DNA from: Incurvaria masculella
Lineage: Eukaryota > Arthropoda > Insecta > Lepidoptera > Incurvariidae
Reading direction: 5' to 3'
DNA: 64,000 nt
Assembly: GCA_946894095.1 (NCBI GenBank)
Contig: OX335651.1
Location: forward strand, 14,902,501-14,966,500
Shown here piece after piece: positions 21,369 through 31,690 of the stretch. Positions within the stretch are counted from its first letter, which is position 1. The number at the start of each line of letters is the position of its first letter. The notes under the pieces were generated by a model. The model searched no databases and was not told where the DNA came from. It saw only the letters and a program-made list of their open reading frames with translations. Both the position numbers and the translations under genes were made by a program.

Positions 21369-21736
21369 GGTCGGCCCGTAAGCATCAGAAAATTTCGCCT
21401 CCCATACAAACGTAGTTTACTAATGATTTGAAAATCACTGTTCCAACTTACTTGATATTTGGTATCTAATAGTAGGCTGTAAATATCTGTGTCTGCATGT
21501 CTTTGTTTTTTCGGTAAATGTATTCTGGGTCAAACCACAGAGAAAAAAAAATTCGTATGAACATTTTCTTTTTGCTTTAATTACATTCGGTTTGGATTTT
21601 TCAAAAAAACAAAAGCGTGCAGACACAGATATTTGTTACCTGATATTAGATATTAAATATCAATTTAATTGGAATAGCGGTTTCCTAATGATTAGTAAAC
21701 TACGTTTGTATGGGGAGCATAGCTTACGGGCCGTTT
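21369..21736 (+). mobile_element. MITE-C copy (TTAA-flanked)
   Basis: 368 bp, the same length as the copy at 52760-53127. The termini are inverted repeats of about 65 bp (left GGTCGGCCCGTAAGCATCAG; both arms contain CATACAAACGTAGTTTACTA). Flanked by TTAA at 21365-21368 and 21737-21740. The sequence after the right TTAA (GCGAACTAACATTTGCG) matches the inside of MITE-D, so it inserted into a MITE-D TTAA. Confidence 0.85.
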
Positions 21737-21916
21737 TTAAGCGAACTAACATTTGCGGTTCCCAAATGATTAGTAAACTACGTTTGTATGGGGAGCATAG
21801 CTTACAGGCCGTTCTTAAGCGAACTAACATTTGCGGTTCCCAAATGATTAGTAAACTACGTTTGTATGGGGAGCATAGCTTACAGGCCGTTCTTAAGCGA
21901 ACTAACCTTTGCGAGT
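21684..21916 (+). repeat. 78-bp tandem repeat, three units
   Basis: Three head-to-tail units with a 78-bp period (aligned positions 21689, 21767, 21845). Each unit holds the MITE-C right terminus, a TTAA and GCGAACTAACATTTGCGG from MITE-D. Units 2 and 3 are virtually identical. The amplified unit is the junction of a nested insertion. Confidence 0.9.
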
Positions 21917-22835
21917 CCGAGTTTTTTTTGACAGCTTACTCACCGTCGCCGTCAACAGTGGCGGCTTTTGGGGGTGGCGAGCAGACAACCGCCCGGGGTC
22001 TCGCTCTTGCAGGGGCCTCGCGCACTCGCGCAACAACCCTAGTAGAAAAATATTAGGCACTAATAAGTTTATTTGAATTTCGCGCCGTACGCCTCGCAAT
22101 ATAAAACTAACGTCAACGTCACGCCATTCGAGCTCTCGTTGGTAGTTATCGCGGAAGATATGACATAATTTTGGGGTTGAAATATAAAAGAAGAATATTG
22201 ACTGCACATCGTGTATTATTACTGTATTATTAAGTGTACGCTACTATCGAAGTGGTCCTGAAAATTATAGCCAAGATACCGGTAATAGTTGGGTCGAGGA
22301 TATAAATATTAAAACATTTCTGCCAAACCTGATACCATATCGGCTTTCAGCTCTTGCTAAAATTTCAAGGGAAAATTATTTAGCTCTTTCCTTAAATTGT
22401 TATGATTTTATTAATAATTTTAGTCTTAGAGAAAGCCGCAAAATGGAACCGTAGTTTATCATGATTAATAATAATTTGTTATCTAGTTATGCGTTTATTA
22501 TTATTTGTTTATTTCCAAAAAACAATTCACAACACTATATTTATTTATTCACTTTGCATTAAAACTCATTCCTAAACGACAAGGGTCACGTAAATATCTA
22601 CTCTCCAGGGGCCTCGCAATGGCTAAAGCCGCCCCTGGCCGTCAATACGTTAACGTTGCCGTTTACGCCGACTTCTCGTTTTCATACAAATCGGAAGTCC
22701 AAGTTTGATTTCGACAGCTTCAAGAAGTAAAACCACAGAATAAGTAGTAAAAACTTGTATGGGGTTTCACGTTTTTACGTAGCTTCGAAGTTTTGTCAAC
22801 GCCAATTTAGGTGAGAACTCGGACTGACCATTCAG
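21741..22835 (-). mobile_element. MITE-D copy 2, split by a hAT element and the 78-bp array
   Basis: The MITE-D sequence reads GCGAACTAACCTTTGCGAGT up to GCCGTCAA at 21955 and resumes at 22646 (TACGTTAACGTTGCCGTTTA) to the terminus CGCCAATTTAGGTGAGAACT. Its orientation is opposite to copy 1. Confidence 0.75.
21956..22637 (+). mobile_element. non-autonomous hAT element with 8-bp target duplication
   Basis: 682 bp. It starts CAGTGGCGGCTTTTG and ends CTAAAGCCGCCCCTG, an inverted repeat of about 15 bp with hAT-type CAG...CTG tips. It is flanked by a perfect 8-bp duplication GCCGTCAA (21948-21955 and 22638-22645), the hAT hallmark. It is inserted into MITE-D and encodes no transposase. Confidence 0.88.
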
Positions 22836-22844
22836 AGCACTTCT

Positions 22845-23125
22845 ATCTAAATTGGCGTTTACGCCAAACCGAACGACTAGCGTTTTCAAATGTATGGAGA
22901 ATCGAAGAGTGCGATTCGCGAGTCACAGTTTAATTTGACAGTTTACGCATTGTCGCCGTAAACACGTTGAAGTGTCGTTTACGCCGACTCCGCGTTTGCA
23001 TACAAATCGGTACTCCGAGTTTGTTGAAGAAAGTAAAATCACAGAATAAGTAGTAAAACTTGTATGGGCTCGAAGTTTTTACGAAACTTAGAAGTTCGTA
23101 AACGCCAATTTCGGTGAGAACTCTG
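22845..23125 (+). mobile_element. MITE-D copy 3
   Basis: From CTAAATTGGCGTTTACGCCA to CGCCAATTTCGGTGAGAACT, with the same inner blocks as the other copies (CATACAAATCGG, GTAAAATCACAGAATAAGTA). It lies head-to-tail next to copy 2. Confidence 0.78.
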
Positions 23126-23330
23126 TTTTCCCCTTTCAGGTCGCGTACGCATATAAATGTTATGGAAATAAATAAAAAATACCTCTAAAATATATTTGTT
23201 TTAATTGGTAGATTCACAACTGGGGTAAGCTTCAGCAAAAATAAAAGTTCTCGGCAAATCTCTAAATAGTTCTTACACTTACGAAAGCCTTTACTATTTA
23301 GTCTAAATACAAATTAGATAATTATAGAAA
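23126..23330. other. AT-rich DNA, nothing recognised
   Basis: Short spacer between MITE-D copy 3 and the next repeat. No feature seen. Confidence 0.4.
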
Positions 23331-23565
23331 ACTAGTTTAGGTACCCAGCTCCGCTCGAGTGAATGTCGTTTCGGAATGATTTTGGGCCGAACCGAACATT
23401 TCATGCTATATGAGTTCCTCATACAAACGTTTATCCCCTTGACCTCTCCCAAGGTCCAGACTGTCTCTATACCATATATCAAAATTGGTTCAGTGGTTTC
23501 GGCGTAAAACCGTAACAGGCAGACACAGTCTCTTCGCATTTATAATATTAGTATGGATAAGGGAT
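23330..23565 (+). repeat. interspersed repeat ending in TTATAATATTAGTATGGATA
   Basis: Begins GGTACCCAGCTCCGCTCGAG and ends TATAATATTAGTATGGAT after 'TTCAGTGGTTTCGGCGTAAA'. This is a common lepidopteran repeat architecture, and a related left part lies at 28540-28710. The class is uncertain (Helitron-like or SINE-like). Confidence 0.5.
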
Positions 23566-23913
23566 CGTTAGAAATAGGCTCACAGATAGGGGTTATATCC
23601 TTTTCAGGGTGTATAGGAATGCTAAAACAATTAATCGTGTATTAGGCGGTGGGGCAATTAAACACTCGGAATGGACAATTAAAGAGATTAAGGAGAGGGC
23701 AGGTGTTCATATTCACACCATTATCTAACCACTCGTGCCCACAAGACCGCTCACACACCCAAATGCATGTAAGTACATGTCTACTGACACACCTATATGC
23801 ATGCGTTCGGTAGGGAGCTCGTCGTGGGTGCGAACTTATCCACTGATATGTGGGTCGGCACGTAAAAAGAATACAACTGGGCCCACTCCATTCCTTCCCG
23901 TGCATGTCGTAAG

Positions 23914-24294
23914 AGCCGACAGTGGCCCAGTGGCGCGACACTTCGGCGATCGCTCTCCGAAGTTAAGCAACGCTTGGTCCGGTCTGGTCTTGGATGGGTG
24001 ACCATTCGACCGTTGAGAGAGGCTGGCCGTGGTCCGGATTCCACGTTAAGCTGTAGGTCCCCTTCCTTACTTACTAGGTGGTAGGGTTTATCCCGTCCGG
24101 GTTGGTACCATCGCATTGGATGAACGATGGTCGAAGCGGCAATGAAAATTGTCCGTGTTTTCCATCCAGTTCAATGTAGCCGTGCAATATAAGGAAGGTC
24201 CTGGCATGGCACCTAGTTCCCATGTGGTGTGTTGGGCTAATACCATGACAGAACTTGTGGTATTAGCCATCCATGTCCAGTCACATAAAAAAAA
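23914..24294 (+). mobile_element. SINE with 5S-rRNA-derived head (best copy)
   Basis: The head at 23914-24010 resembles 5S rRNA: CCGAAGTTAAGCAACG (A-box region, 23957-23972) and TGGATGGGTGACC (C box, 23991-24003) with near-normal spacing, so it may keep an internal TFIIIA/Pol III promoter. The tail has GGTGGTAGGGTTTATCCCG, GGTCGAAGCGGCAATGAAAA, CCATCCAGTTCAATGTAGCC, TCCTGGCATGGCACCTAG and a terminal CACATAAAAAAAA. It is not a functional 5S gene: the 3' third of 5S is replaced. Confidence 0.92.
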
Positions 24295-24304
24295 GGGATT
24301 TGTC

Positions 24305-25109
24305 GTTCGTGGTTCAAATTCCACCTTAAACTTCCTTACTTAGGCGGGATTAACCCTACCAGGGTTGCCCAGGTTACCCAGGACTGACCATTACCATCGC
24401 ATTGAATGAACGATGTTCGAAACGGCATTGAAATTTGTACGTGTTTTCCATTCAGTTCAATCTAGCCTTACAATAAAAGTCCTGGCATGGCACCTAGTAT
24501 CGTGAGGTGTGTAGAGCCAATATGACACACTGTTAAAAAATATGTGCAACTATTTACTGTTTTAGCACAGTAAAAAATTAGTCATTATACGGTAACGTAT
24601 TTCTCATTACTATTTATTTATTTATGTAAGTAAAACAAATGAGCCAATACAGTTAATATTAAACAGTTATTTTATCCGATTAACAATTAAAACGATTAAT
24701 AACGCGTGTCACAGATCAGCTGATTTTGAAACAGTTAACTGATTGAACAATACGGCTCACTACAAATGAGGCGTGCAATTGTCCAGTGTCAAGAGGTACA
24801 GGAATTTTAACAGATTGGACTGTACCTTTCACTGAATGGAAAATACACTAAAGCTAGAAACAGTTTTCACACAGTTAGGAAGACAGTAAGGGAAAACAGT
24901 TGTTGCACACAGCTAAAAAACAATTAAAGATACATTATCCTTTAATGTTTAAGGCTAACTGTTTTCACTCAGAGTAGCCGATTTACTCAGTTGGTTCTAT
25001 TTTAACGTTGCAAGAAGTTTGTTTGATTGGAATTACAGTTAGATTCACTGCTTATTATTTTCAGTGCAGTAGGTGTGGTATAAGCCATCCATGTTCAGTC
25101 ACATAAAAA
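24305..25109 (+). mobile_element. second SINE tail, split by a DNA element
   Basis: The tail starts at about 24308 (TGGTTCAAATTCCACC), runs to 24527, and resumes at 25067 with GGTGTGGTATAAGCCATCCA to TCACATAAAAAG. No 5S head is present; it follows directly after the previous SINE's A-run. Confidence 0.8.
24528..25066. mobile_element. DNA element with CACTG...CAGTG ends inside a SINE
   Basis: 539 bp inserted in the SINE tail. It begins CACTGTTAAAAAATATG and ends TATTATTTTCAGTG. The internal block CTAAAGCTAGAAACAGTTTTCACACAG recurs at 28078-28107. Only a 2-bp (CA) direct repeat is visible at the junctions. No coding frame. Confidence 0.65.
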
Positions 25110-26050
25110 GTTAATATGTTGATAGCGGTTGTGCCAATTCACGGAATAATCTTTTCCTTCATTCCATTTTACGACGAGAATTTGATTTATGTAGATTGGC
25201 ATTAATGGATCGAGTTATTACTGTCGACTTTCTCATTGGGAATCTAAATATGTAAATTAGGCGGCGATAACGGACACTTAAATACCATAACATTATTTCA
25301 TAGTGTTGCCCATACTTATATTTGCGTCCATAACACCCAAAAAATCTATTTTTAACTCACGCTTAAACATAAACATCTCTATCGTGAAACAAACATCATA
25401 ATTTTTAATGCAAAATAATTAATAATAAATTTGGATTCTAAAATATATATATAAATCTATATACCTATTAATAGTTTTAATATACCTTTTAGATTGGAAA
25501 AAATTGGGTAATAAACATTGGAAAATAGTTATCTTTTTATGCGTTAATTTAAAAAAATCCGAAAAAAACAGATATTTAAAAAAAAACATACAGACATAGA
25601 TTATTTTTTTTCAATTTTATATTTGATTAAAATCTGAAAAATTTTAGAGGTAGGGAAACTTTAGGGCCTGGGAGACGATTTGACTATTAAAATGGCCGTG
25701 CAAGATTGTGCCTTGGCCAATGGACAAAGAATGCATTTCTTAACATTTTCAAATCTTAGATTTCCGGTGACTTTACGACAGCCTTAACGAGAACAACTCA
25801 TGGGACACGCCGTTCTCTCTTCAGCCCACTCTGTTAGCCGGACATCGATGTCGCCCAACTAAAAACACAACCCCTGCGAATGTGACCTTAATGCTGGGCA
25901 GTACTCTCCGTAAACCCAGAATGACTCATAACCCGACCCGTAGTTCGACCTACGAGTCATTCTGATTGAGTCCTTCCGATAGGGACCCAAAACGAACAGT
26001 AGGTATGCTGACAGGTCACAAAGATCGTCGATCTCAGTGTGACGGGTAGT
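25110..26050. other. AT-rich intergenic DNA
   Basis: Very AT-rich at 25400-25620. A short inverted pair (AATGACTCATA and TACGAGTCATT) lies near 25920-25960. No gene or shared repeat recognised. Confidence 0.4.
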
Positions 26051-26051
26051 C

Positions 26052-26150
26052 TTAGCAAGGGTACAATTCAAATTCAGGTAAGAGTGAGTTCGAATTCGTC
26101 ACCAAATATCAACTCACTTTTTTAAATAGTTCACGTTTCCACACTTTTTG
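26052..26150 (-). mobile_element. MITE-I fragment
   Basis: GTAAGAGTGAGTTCGAATTC and ATCAACTCACTTTTTTAAAT match the right part of MITE-I (45039-45282) in reverse. The terminal GGGGGTCC is missing. Confidence 0.6.
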
Positions 26151-26261
26151 GGCCTCTAGAACAGATTTGAGGTAATATCTTAGGTACCGGCCAATGTTTC
26201 CCATAAAAGAAAAATATGATTTATACTTGTCATCAAAAATGTATTCAAACTTGGTTTACCC

Positions 26262-26500
26262 TTTTTAGGGTTCCGTACCCAAAGGGTGAAAACTCAGTAA
26301 CCGTGACAGATAGACAGCTGAAATTTTCACAGAGTGTGTATTTATTTTGCCGCTATAACAACAAATAGGTAAAATTAAAAAATAATTAAAATTAAAGGGG
26401 GTCCCCATACAAAAAACGCGATTTATTTGCATTATTTTTTTGTACGATGGTACGGAACCCTTCGTGTGCGATTCCGACTCGCACTTGGCCGGTTTTTTTT
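26262..26500 (-). repeat. L repeat copy
   Basis: From TTTTTAGGGTTCCGTACCCA to GATTCCGACTCGCACTTGGC. The CCGTCTGTCC-rich middle is shortened compared with 41950-42240. Confidence 0.8.
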
Positions 26501-27830
26501 ACTTAGTTTTATTTCATTTCATTCATTTAAAATTTTGGTAGACAAACTACACCAAAGTGATGACGTATACGATCAACCCAGTAAGGAAAAACCCGAAAAA
26601 AAACTTCACTAGTTAAGATTATAATGAAATACACACGAATATCTAAATGCTACTGCCATACTCAATACCTTAAGAGGAGGAGTCTTTTGAGGTTCTTTTT
26701 GCCCTCTCATATTAATCATGTCTTTGGAGCTATATCGGATTTGTAAGGAATTGAAATTATTTAAAAAAAATCAACAGTAGACACAATTTGGTCTAATTCG
26801 TCGTTTTAAGACGAGGAATTAGACCGTAGTTGTTAATCGAAAATGAAAGTGGCGGATTAGGAATGCGTTGATTGGAAACAAGACCTAGCATGCGCGGTAC
26901 ATCCTATTTCTATGATTGGAACATAACTAAATCCTAATTACTATTATAACTATCTTATTCCAATATGCATGGTTAGGGTTTGGACAAAATAAGGTATGAA
27001 CAATGATATGAATAAGTTTGTTTTAAATATTAATTTATTGACGTGGGACGCAATTATTGATAGAAAAGTGGTGAATTAGGAATGTCTTGCTTGGAACAAA
27101 AATATATTCTACTTTACAATCATCACTAGTTATTATAAAATCAGTCTGGCGTATTAAATGTCAAACGTTTCTTGAAATGCAATAAAAAAACACGAAGTTA
27201 GATTTAAATACAAAAAATACAAAACACAAGGCAAACTGAAATTTAAGGTATTCACTATGCGAGGCAAATTTGTGAGGGTTTGGTTAGATTGGTCAAGTGT
27301 GGAGTGAACTATCTCTGGTTAGTGATAATTGTAAAATTAAAAATATTTCCGTCCTTAGATATCGCTTGAAGAAGAAAGAAGATAGATATATAATAACCAT
27401 AACTTAGATATAGAGTTAGTATAACTCGAGATTGTGCACTCCAACCTAAAAAAGCTTTTGAAATCCAACCAGATTGAACGAAAACTTAAAAGATTGAAAA
27501 GTTTTAAACTTTTCTTACCTTGAACTTTAATTGACCTAGTACGAGCAAAACTTCCAAAAGTTTACAAGTCACCCATAATTGGCGTGGGTTGTTGAAATTG
27601 AATTTGTTGATTTTTTGGGGTTTTGGGAAAGGTACAGACTTACAATTGGTGGTTTCACAAACAGGAAAATCGACGAACACAACTTCGCGAGTCCATTATA
27701 AATTCATTGACAGTTTGCAATTCGTGGCTTTGCGAGTATCGTCAAGGGCGGTACTTTAAGGGTTTCATAACGGTAAAAAATAACTAACCATTCTCATAGT
27801 GGCATTTTAGTAGATTTAATGAAGTCTGTT
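26501..27830. other. AT-rich intergenic DNA
   Basis: Two loosely similar blocks (near 26820-26900 and 27060-27110, sharing GTGGCGGATTAGGAATG-type text) hint at an old duplication. No gene recognised. Confidence 0.35.
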
Positions 27831-27831
27831 A

Positions 27832-27925
27832 AAAACTGGCCAAGTGCGATTCGGATTCGCACACGAAGGGTTCCGCAACTTCGTACAAGATTTTGGGTAC
27901 GGAACCCTAAAAAGGGCCGACCCTG
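27832..27925 (+). repeat. internally deleted L repeat
   Basis: Only the two ends remain: CTGGCCAAGTGCGATTCGGA with CACACGAAGGGTTCCG, then GGGTACGGAACCCTAAAAAG. The middle of about 200 bp is gone. Confidence 0.75.
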
Positions 27926-28294
27926 CACTCTGATGATTTTTATGGCTACGTCGTTTCACTCAGTGATATGTAAAAGGTAGTAACTGTAGTAATTTAGAGA
28001 TACAGTTATTTTAACAGATTGGACGGTACCTTTTAACGGAGTATAAGACATAAGTAAGAATGGAAAAAATACTAAAGCTAGAAACAGTTTTCACACAGTA
28101 AGGGAAACAGTCAGAGAAAGCAGTTATTGCACTAAGTTAAAAAAAATTATAAGATACAAAAACATTAAATGTTTTAGGCTAACTGTTTTCACCCAGAGTG
28201 TTCAATTTACTTAGATCTGTTTCAACGTTGCGAAAAAAATCCGATGATAACAACCGTTATTATCGGAATTTTTTTCACTAATTTTTTTTCAGTG
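27926..28294. mobile_element. second copy of the CACTG-ended element
   Basis: Shares CTAAAGCTAGAAACAGTTTT, AGGCTAACTGTTTTCAC and TCAACGTTGC with 24528-25066 and ends TTTTTTTTCAGTG. It is shorter. The left boundary is uncertain. Confidence 0.55.
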
Positions 28295-28539
28295 TGCCTA
28301 GGCGAACGATTACCTGAGTTAAGTAATACGTTAAGTTACCTTATTTGACGCACTTTGGTTGATGCTTCGGTGTTACTCAATATACGTGTCAGCAGTTCTG
28401 CATATCTGCTCGCTCAGGTAGGACTACACGTGCCATGCCCACAAACATGATCCACACCACTATTCGATGTAGCAAGAGCTAAAACAAAAAAAGTTTAGAT
28501 TTTAGTGATAACTTTTTATTTTATTTTAATACTAGCTGC

Positions 28540-28720
28540 GGTACCCGGCTCCGCTCGGGTACCGCAATGTCGTGTTGGATTGATTTCGATCTAAATTATT
28601 TCCTGGATAAAAAGTAACCCTAAAGGCTGGTGCAGGACTATGTATCCATCTACCAAATTTAATCAAAATCGTTTGAACCGATATGGCATTATTAAATGAT
28701 AAACATCGACATATTCCCAT
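28540..28720 (+). repeat. left part of a GGTACCCGGCTCCGCTCGG repeat
   Basis: Begins GCTGCGGTACCCGGCTCCGC, similar to 23354-23374, with the typical 'CTACCAAATTTAATCAAAAT' block of these lepidopteran repeats. Confidence 0.45.
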
Positions 28721-29194
28721 TTAGAGCTTCGTAAACATTTGGGAGCGAATTTAAAAAGCATGTGCCGCCAGACCCTTACTGCACTGGCACTGTTACATAG
28801 AAAATGATACAAAACCAACAAAGTTTCCTCAACCACCTTCCTTTTATGAGGAATACGAACCACAGCCACCTTCAACATTGAAAACGGTAACCCATCCGGA
28901 ATCTGACTGCGCCCACAGTTGCTATACGTTGATAAAATACGCAAATAAATCGGGCGAGTGGTTCGAAGTCATCGCTTTACATGATATCGTGGAACTTTCT
29001 GCAGGTCTTTTTAACACCTACAATGTTCAAATTAAATATTTCAAAATTGCATACGCAATCCTTCCTCGTTGATCGCTCCTTATATTAATGAATACCGTAT
29101 CAAAAAGTCCGTTTCGTGGCTTGTAAGAAGTAAACGAAGAAATAAAGGCAGATAGTTATCAAAAAGTAAGCGCCCCCCCCCCCCTCCCTACAGC

Positions 29195-29518
29195 CGCGGC
29201 CCTCCCGCCGAGCCGCGCGGAGAATTCCGGTTTGTATGACAGCTGCATCATAACGTAAGCGGAACTGAATTATATGTATATAGCCTATCCTGTATCCCGT
29301 GTATTTACATGTACGTGTATTAAGTTTCATCGAATTCGGATGATCGGTTTAAGAGTTATGGAGGAACATACATACATACATACATACAGAACTGATTTCT
29401 AAAAATCATCAATTTAGTCTTAGTATCATACATAAAGTCTACAAACGAAGTATCTTAGAAAACAAAGCAATTTACTCCATGAACACCCCTTACAGATTTA
29501 TTATTAGTATAGATGAGT
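29195..29518 (+). repeat. repeat G copy 1 with (CATA)n
   Basis: Contains GGAACTGAATTATATGTATA, ATCGAATTCGGATGATCGGT, a (CATA)n run at 29370-29389 and the end TTTATTATTAGTATAGATGA. The reverse-oriented partner is at 48241-48512. A poly-C run at 29168-29181 lies just upstream. Confidence 0.65.
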
Positions 29519-29739
29519 ATGTATTTACTTTCTATTCCCGAAGTTTCCACTTCTTCTATCCCAAATCAGCCTGTAAATGATAAAGTTCATAATGAGATTT
29601 ACCTGTGGAAATGAACAAGAAGTAATTAAACAATTATATATGGATTCCATAAATAAAATTGTAAGCAGCTAACTCTCGCGACAAACTTTTTTATCATATG
29701 CAATACAATATAATTTTTATAAAGGAATGTTATATGTCA

Positions 29740-29910
29740 GTCAGAGTGTTTGCTTCCACTGCTGGACATGGCCTCTCCAATTTCCCTCCAATACTCCCGG
29801 CCATCAGCGGTACTAAACCACTGCTTTCCGCCGACGCACTTGATGTCGAGGTGGGACCTGGTGGTGGTCTTCCCACACTCCGTTTTCCTGTTCACGGCCG
29901 CCAGTGTAGG
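29740..29910 (-). mobile_element. RTE-type LINE 3' coding tail, degraded
   Basis: The minus strand encodes 'WRP.TGKRSVGRPP'-like and 'GGKLERPCPAVEA'-like text seen at RTE ORF C-termini. It parallels the better copy at 42353-42950 and the fragment at 62640-62790. Confidence 0.55.
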
Positions 29911-30024
29911 ACACGGTTACTAAAACGATCGTCGTCTCTCTATTTATGTTAAATGTATGTACGTATAATCGACCGTGAAGCAAATACACGTCAATTAAAG
30001 AAAGATCCCTTTAAAAAGAACTAC

Positions 30025-30800
30025 TTTATGAATATACTGCAGCAATGTACTAAAGTACATTCTAAAGGGACTCTTCACGGCCAGATCGCACCCTCCCCCC
30101 GCATCACCCTTCTTGGTCGGCATATCCCATGGGTGGGGCACACCAAGTACCTGGGCGTCACCCTCGACCTTGGGATGACGTTCAAACCCCACATCAAGCG
30201 CGTGCGTGACCACGCCGCGTCTCAATCCCATGCTAGGCAGGAAGAGTAGAATGTCCCTTAGAAATAAGGTGACAATTTACAAAACCTGCATCCGTCCCAT
30301 CTTCTCCTACGCCAGTGTGGTCTTTGCGTATGTAGCCAAGAGCAACATGAAGCCCCTCCAGACCCTCTAAAACCGCTTCATGCGACAGGCGATTGGTGCT
30401 TCCCCCCTACTTGCGGAACGCCAATCTCCATCGGGACCTTGGCCTACCAACCGTAGCCCAATACTTGAAAGAAGCCTCTACCCGCTACTTTGAAGGGATC
30501 TCTTACCGCCCGAATCCGCTGCTCGTGAAGGCGGCAACGTACGCCACCTTCCCGAGCATCCGACCCATCCCACCGCACAGACGTCGCCCTCGTCACGTCC
30601 TGGTCGACCCGGACGACGAGACGACCGTTCTCAACGCGGCCCTAGCACCGCCACCACGTCCTTCCCGCTCCCGTCCCCGACTCAGGACGAGCAGGCCCCG
30701 CTGTACTTTCAGCAGGTTCCGGCACGTCCCAGGTCGCTTCTCCCCGACACGCCCCGGCGCTTCACGCAAATATGTAAAATATAGGGCCCCGCGGCCCTGA
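30025..30800 (+). mobile_element. Jockey-type LINE ORF2 C-terminal region, degraded
   Basis: Across frames it reads 'HTKYLGVTLDLGMTFKPHIK' (30140-30200), then 'RNKVTIYKTCIRPIFSYASV' (30257-30316), 'LQTL*NRFMRQAIGA' (30358-30400), and 'NLHRDLGLPTVAQYLKEAST' with 'RYFEGI' (30423-30500). It ends in a Pro/Arg-rich tail. The order is that of a Jockey-clade reverse transcriptase. A stop and frame changes make it a pseudogene. Confidence 0.83.
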
Positions 30801-30814
30801 GCGCCGCACCTTAG

Positions 30815-31053
30815 TTGCAATTACTAAGGCTCCGCTGTCCGTCTTTCCATCCGTCTGTCACAGGGCTAGATCTCATGAAGCGTCATAGTTAGAAGCTGAA
30901 AATTTCACATATTGTGTATTATTTGCTCGCTATAACAACAAATAGGTAAAAATCAAAGGGCGGCATACAAAAAACGTGATTTATTTGTGTTAAATCTTGT
31001 ACTACGGAACCCTTCGTGTGCGAGTCCGACTCTCACATGGGCGGTTTTTTTAA
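30815..31053 (-). repeat. L repeat copy
   Basis: Starts within the CTAAGGCTCCGCTGTCCGTC block and ends CGAGTCCGACTCTCACATGG. The GGGTTCCGTACC end is missing, replaced at the LINE junction. Confidence 0.75.
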
Positions 31054-31690
31054 AATGATTCTGACTGTTGTAGAGCCTCTTTGCGGAATGACAGAACCGA
31101 CGACGCGCGGGGCGCGTAGCAAATTAAAAGGTGTTGCAAGTTAAGCACTTATCACGGCTACGAGCTACGAGATGCGCGCCCTAATTAATTGCGTGACTGA
31201 AAGAGTGAAGTTTGGTGCCATGTAAATACCTTTAATTAATGTAAGGGAACGACCGGTTTGTCTCTTGTGTCGAAGAGCACGGTGAACTGATATTGATAAA
31301 AAAAAATTGTATGTACCTGATATTGCATTTTCATTCGGAATTTGCTTCATTTTATCCTGCGAAGCCAAGTAAAACGTTGCTCTTTGTAACAATTCAGGTA
31401 CATACTGTTGGTATAAAAAAAGAATAAAAAAATTTGTGATTGTAGGTATTTTCCATCCATCGCGCTCATGCTAGGTTGGTGAAAATAACTGAAACATGCC
31501 ACCTAGTTTCTACTTCTGGAATGCGCTGTGATGGTCTAATATTACAGTAATTGAGACATAGCTCTTCTTTAAAAAAAAACCTTTTCCTTAAGGCCTTTAC
31601 AGCATTCGTACATCGGGAGGTATAATCCCATAAACATTAAAGTGACCTTAATATAAATAATGACACCGTGCAAATAGTGGCTATTCCACT
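31054..31690. other. FOXO 5' intergenic flank
   Basis: A diverged SINE tail piece at about 31450-31560 (TTTTCCATCCATC, TGCCACCTAGTTTC). Otherwise no recognisable element. Confidence 0.4.

Noticed and set aside
21684..21916. CRISPR-like array
   Set aside because: Three contiguous 78-bp units without unique spacers, in an animal genome. They are a tandem duplication of transposon sequence.
22010..22617. Insertion delimited by 12-bp direct repeats CAGGGGCCTCGC
   Set aside because: At first taken as a target duplication. The CAG...CTG inverted ends with the 8-bp GCCGTCAA duplication just outside explain the structure better; the 12-bp repeats are subterminal.
23914..24010. Possible 5S rRNA gene
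   Set aside because: Only the A-box and C-box region resembles 5S rRNA. The 3' part is replaced by a SINE tail and several truncated copies exist.
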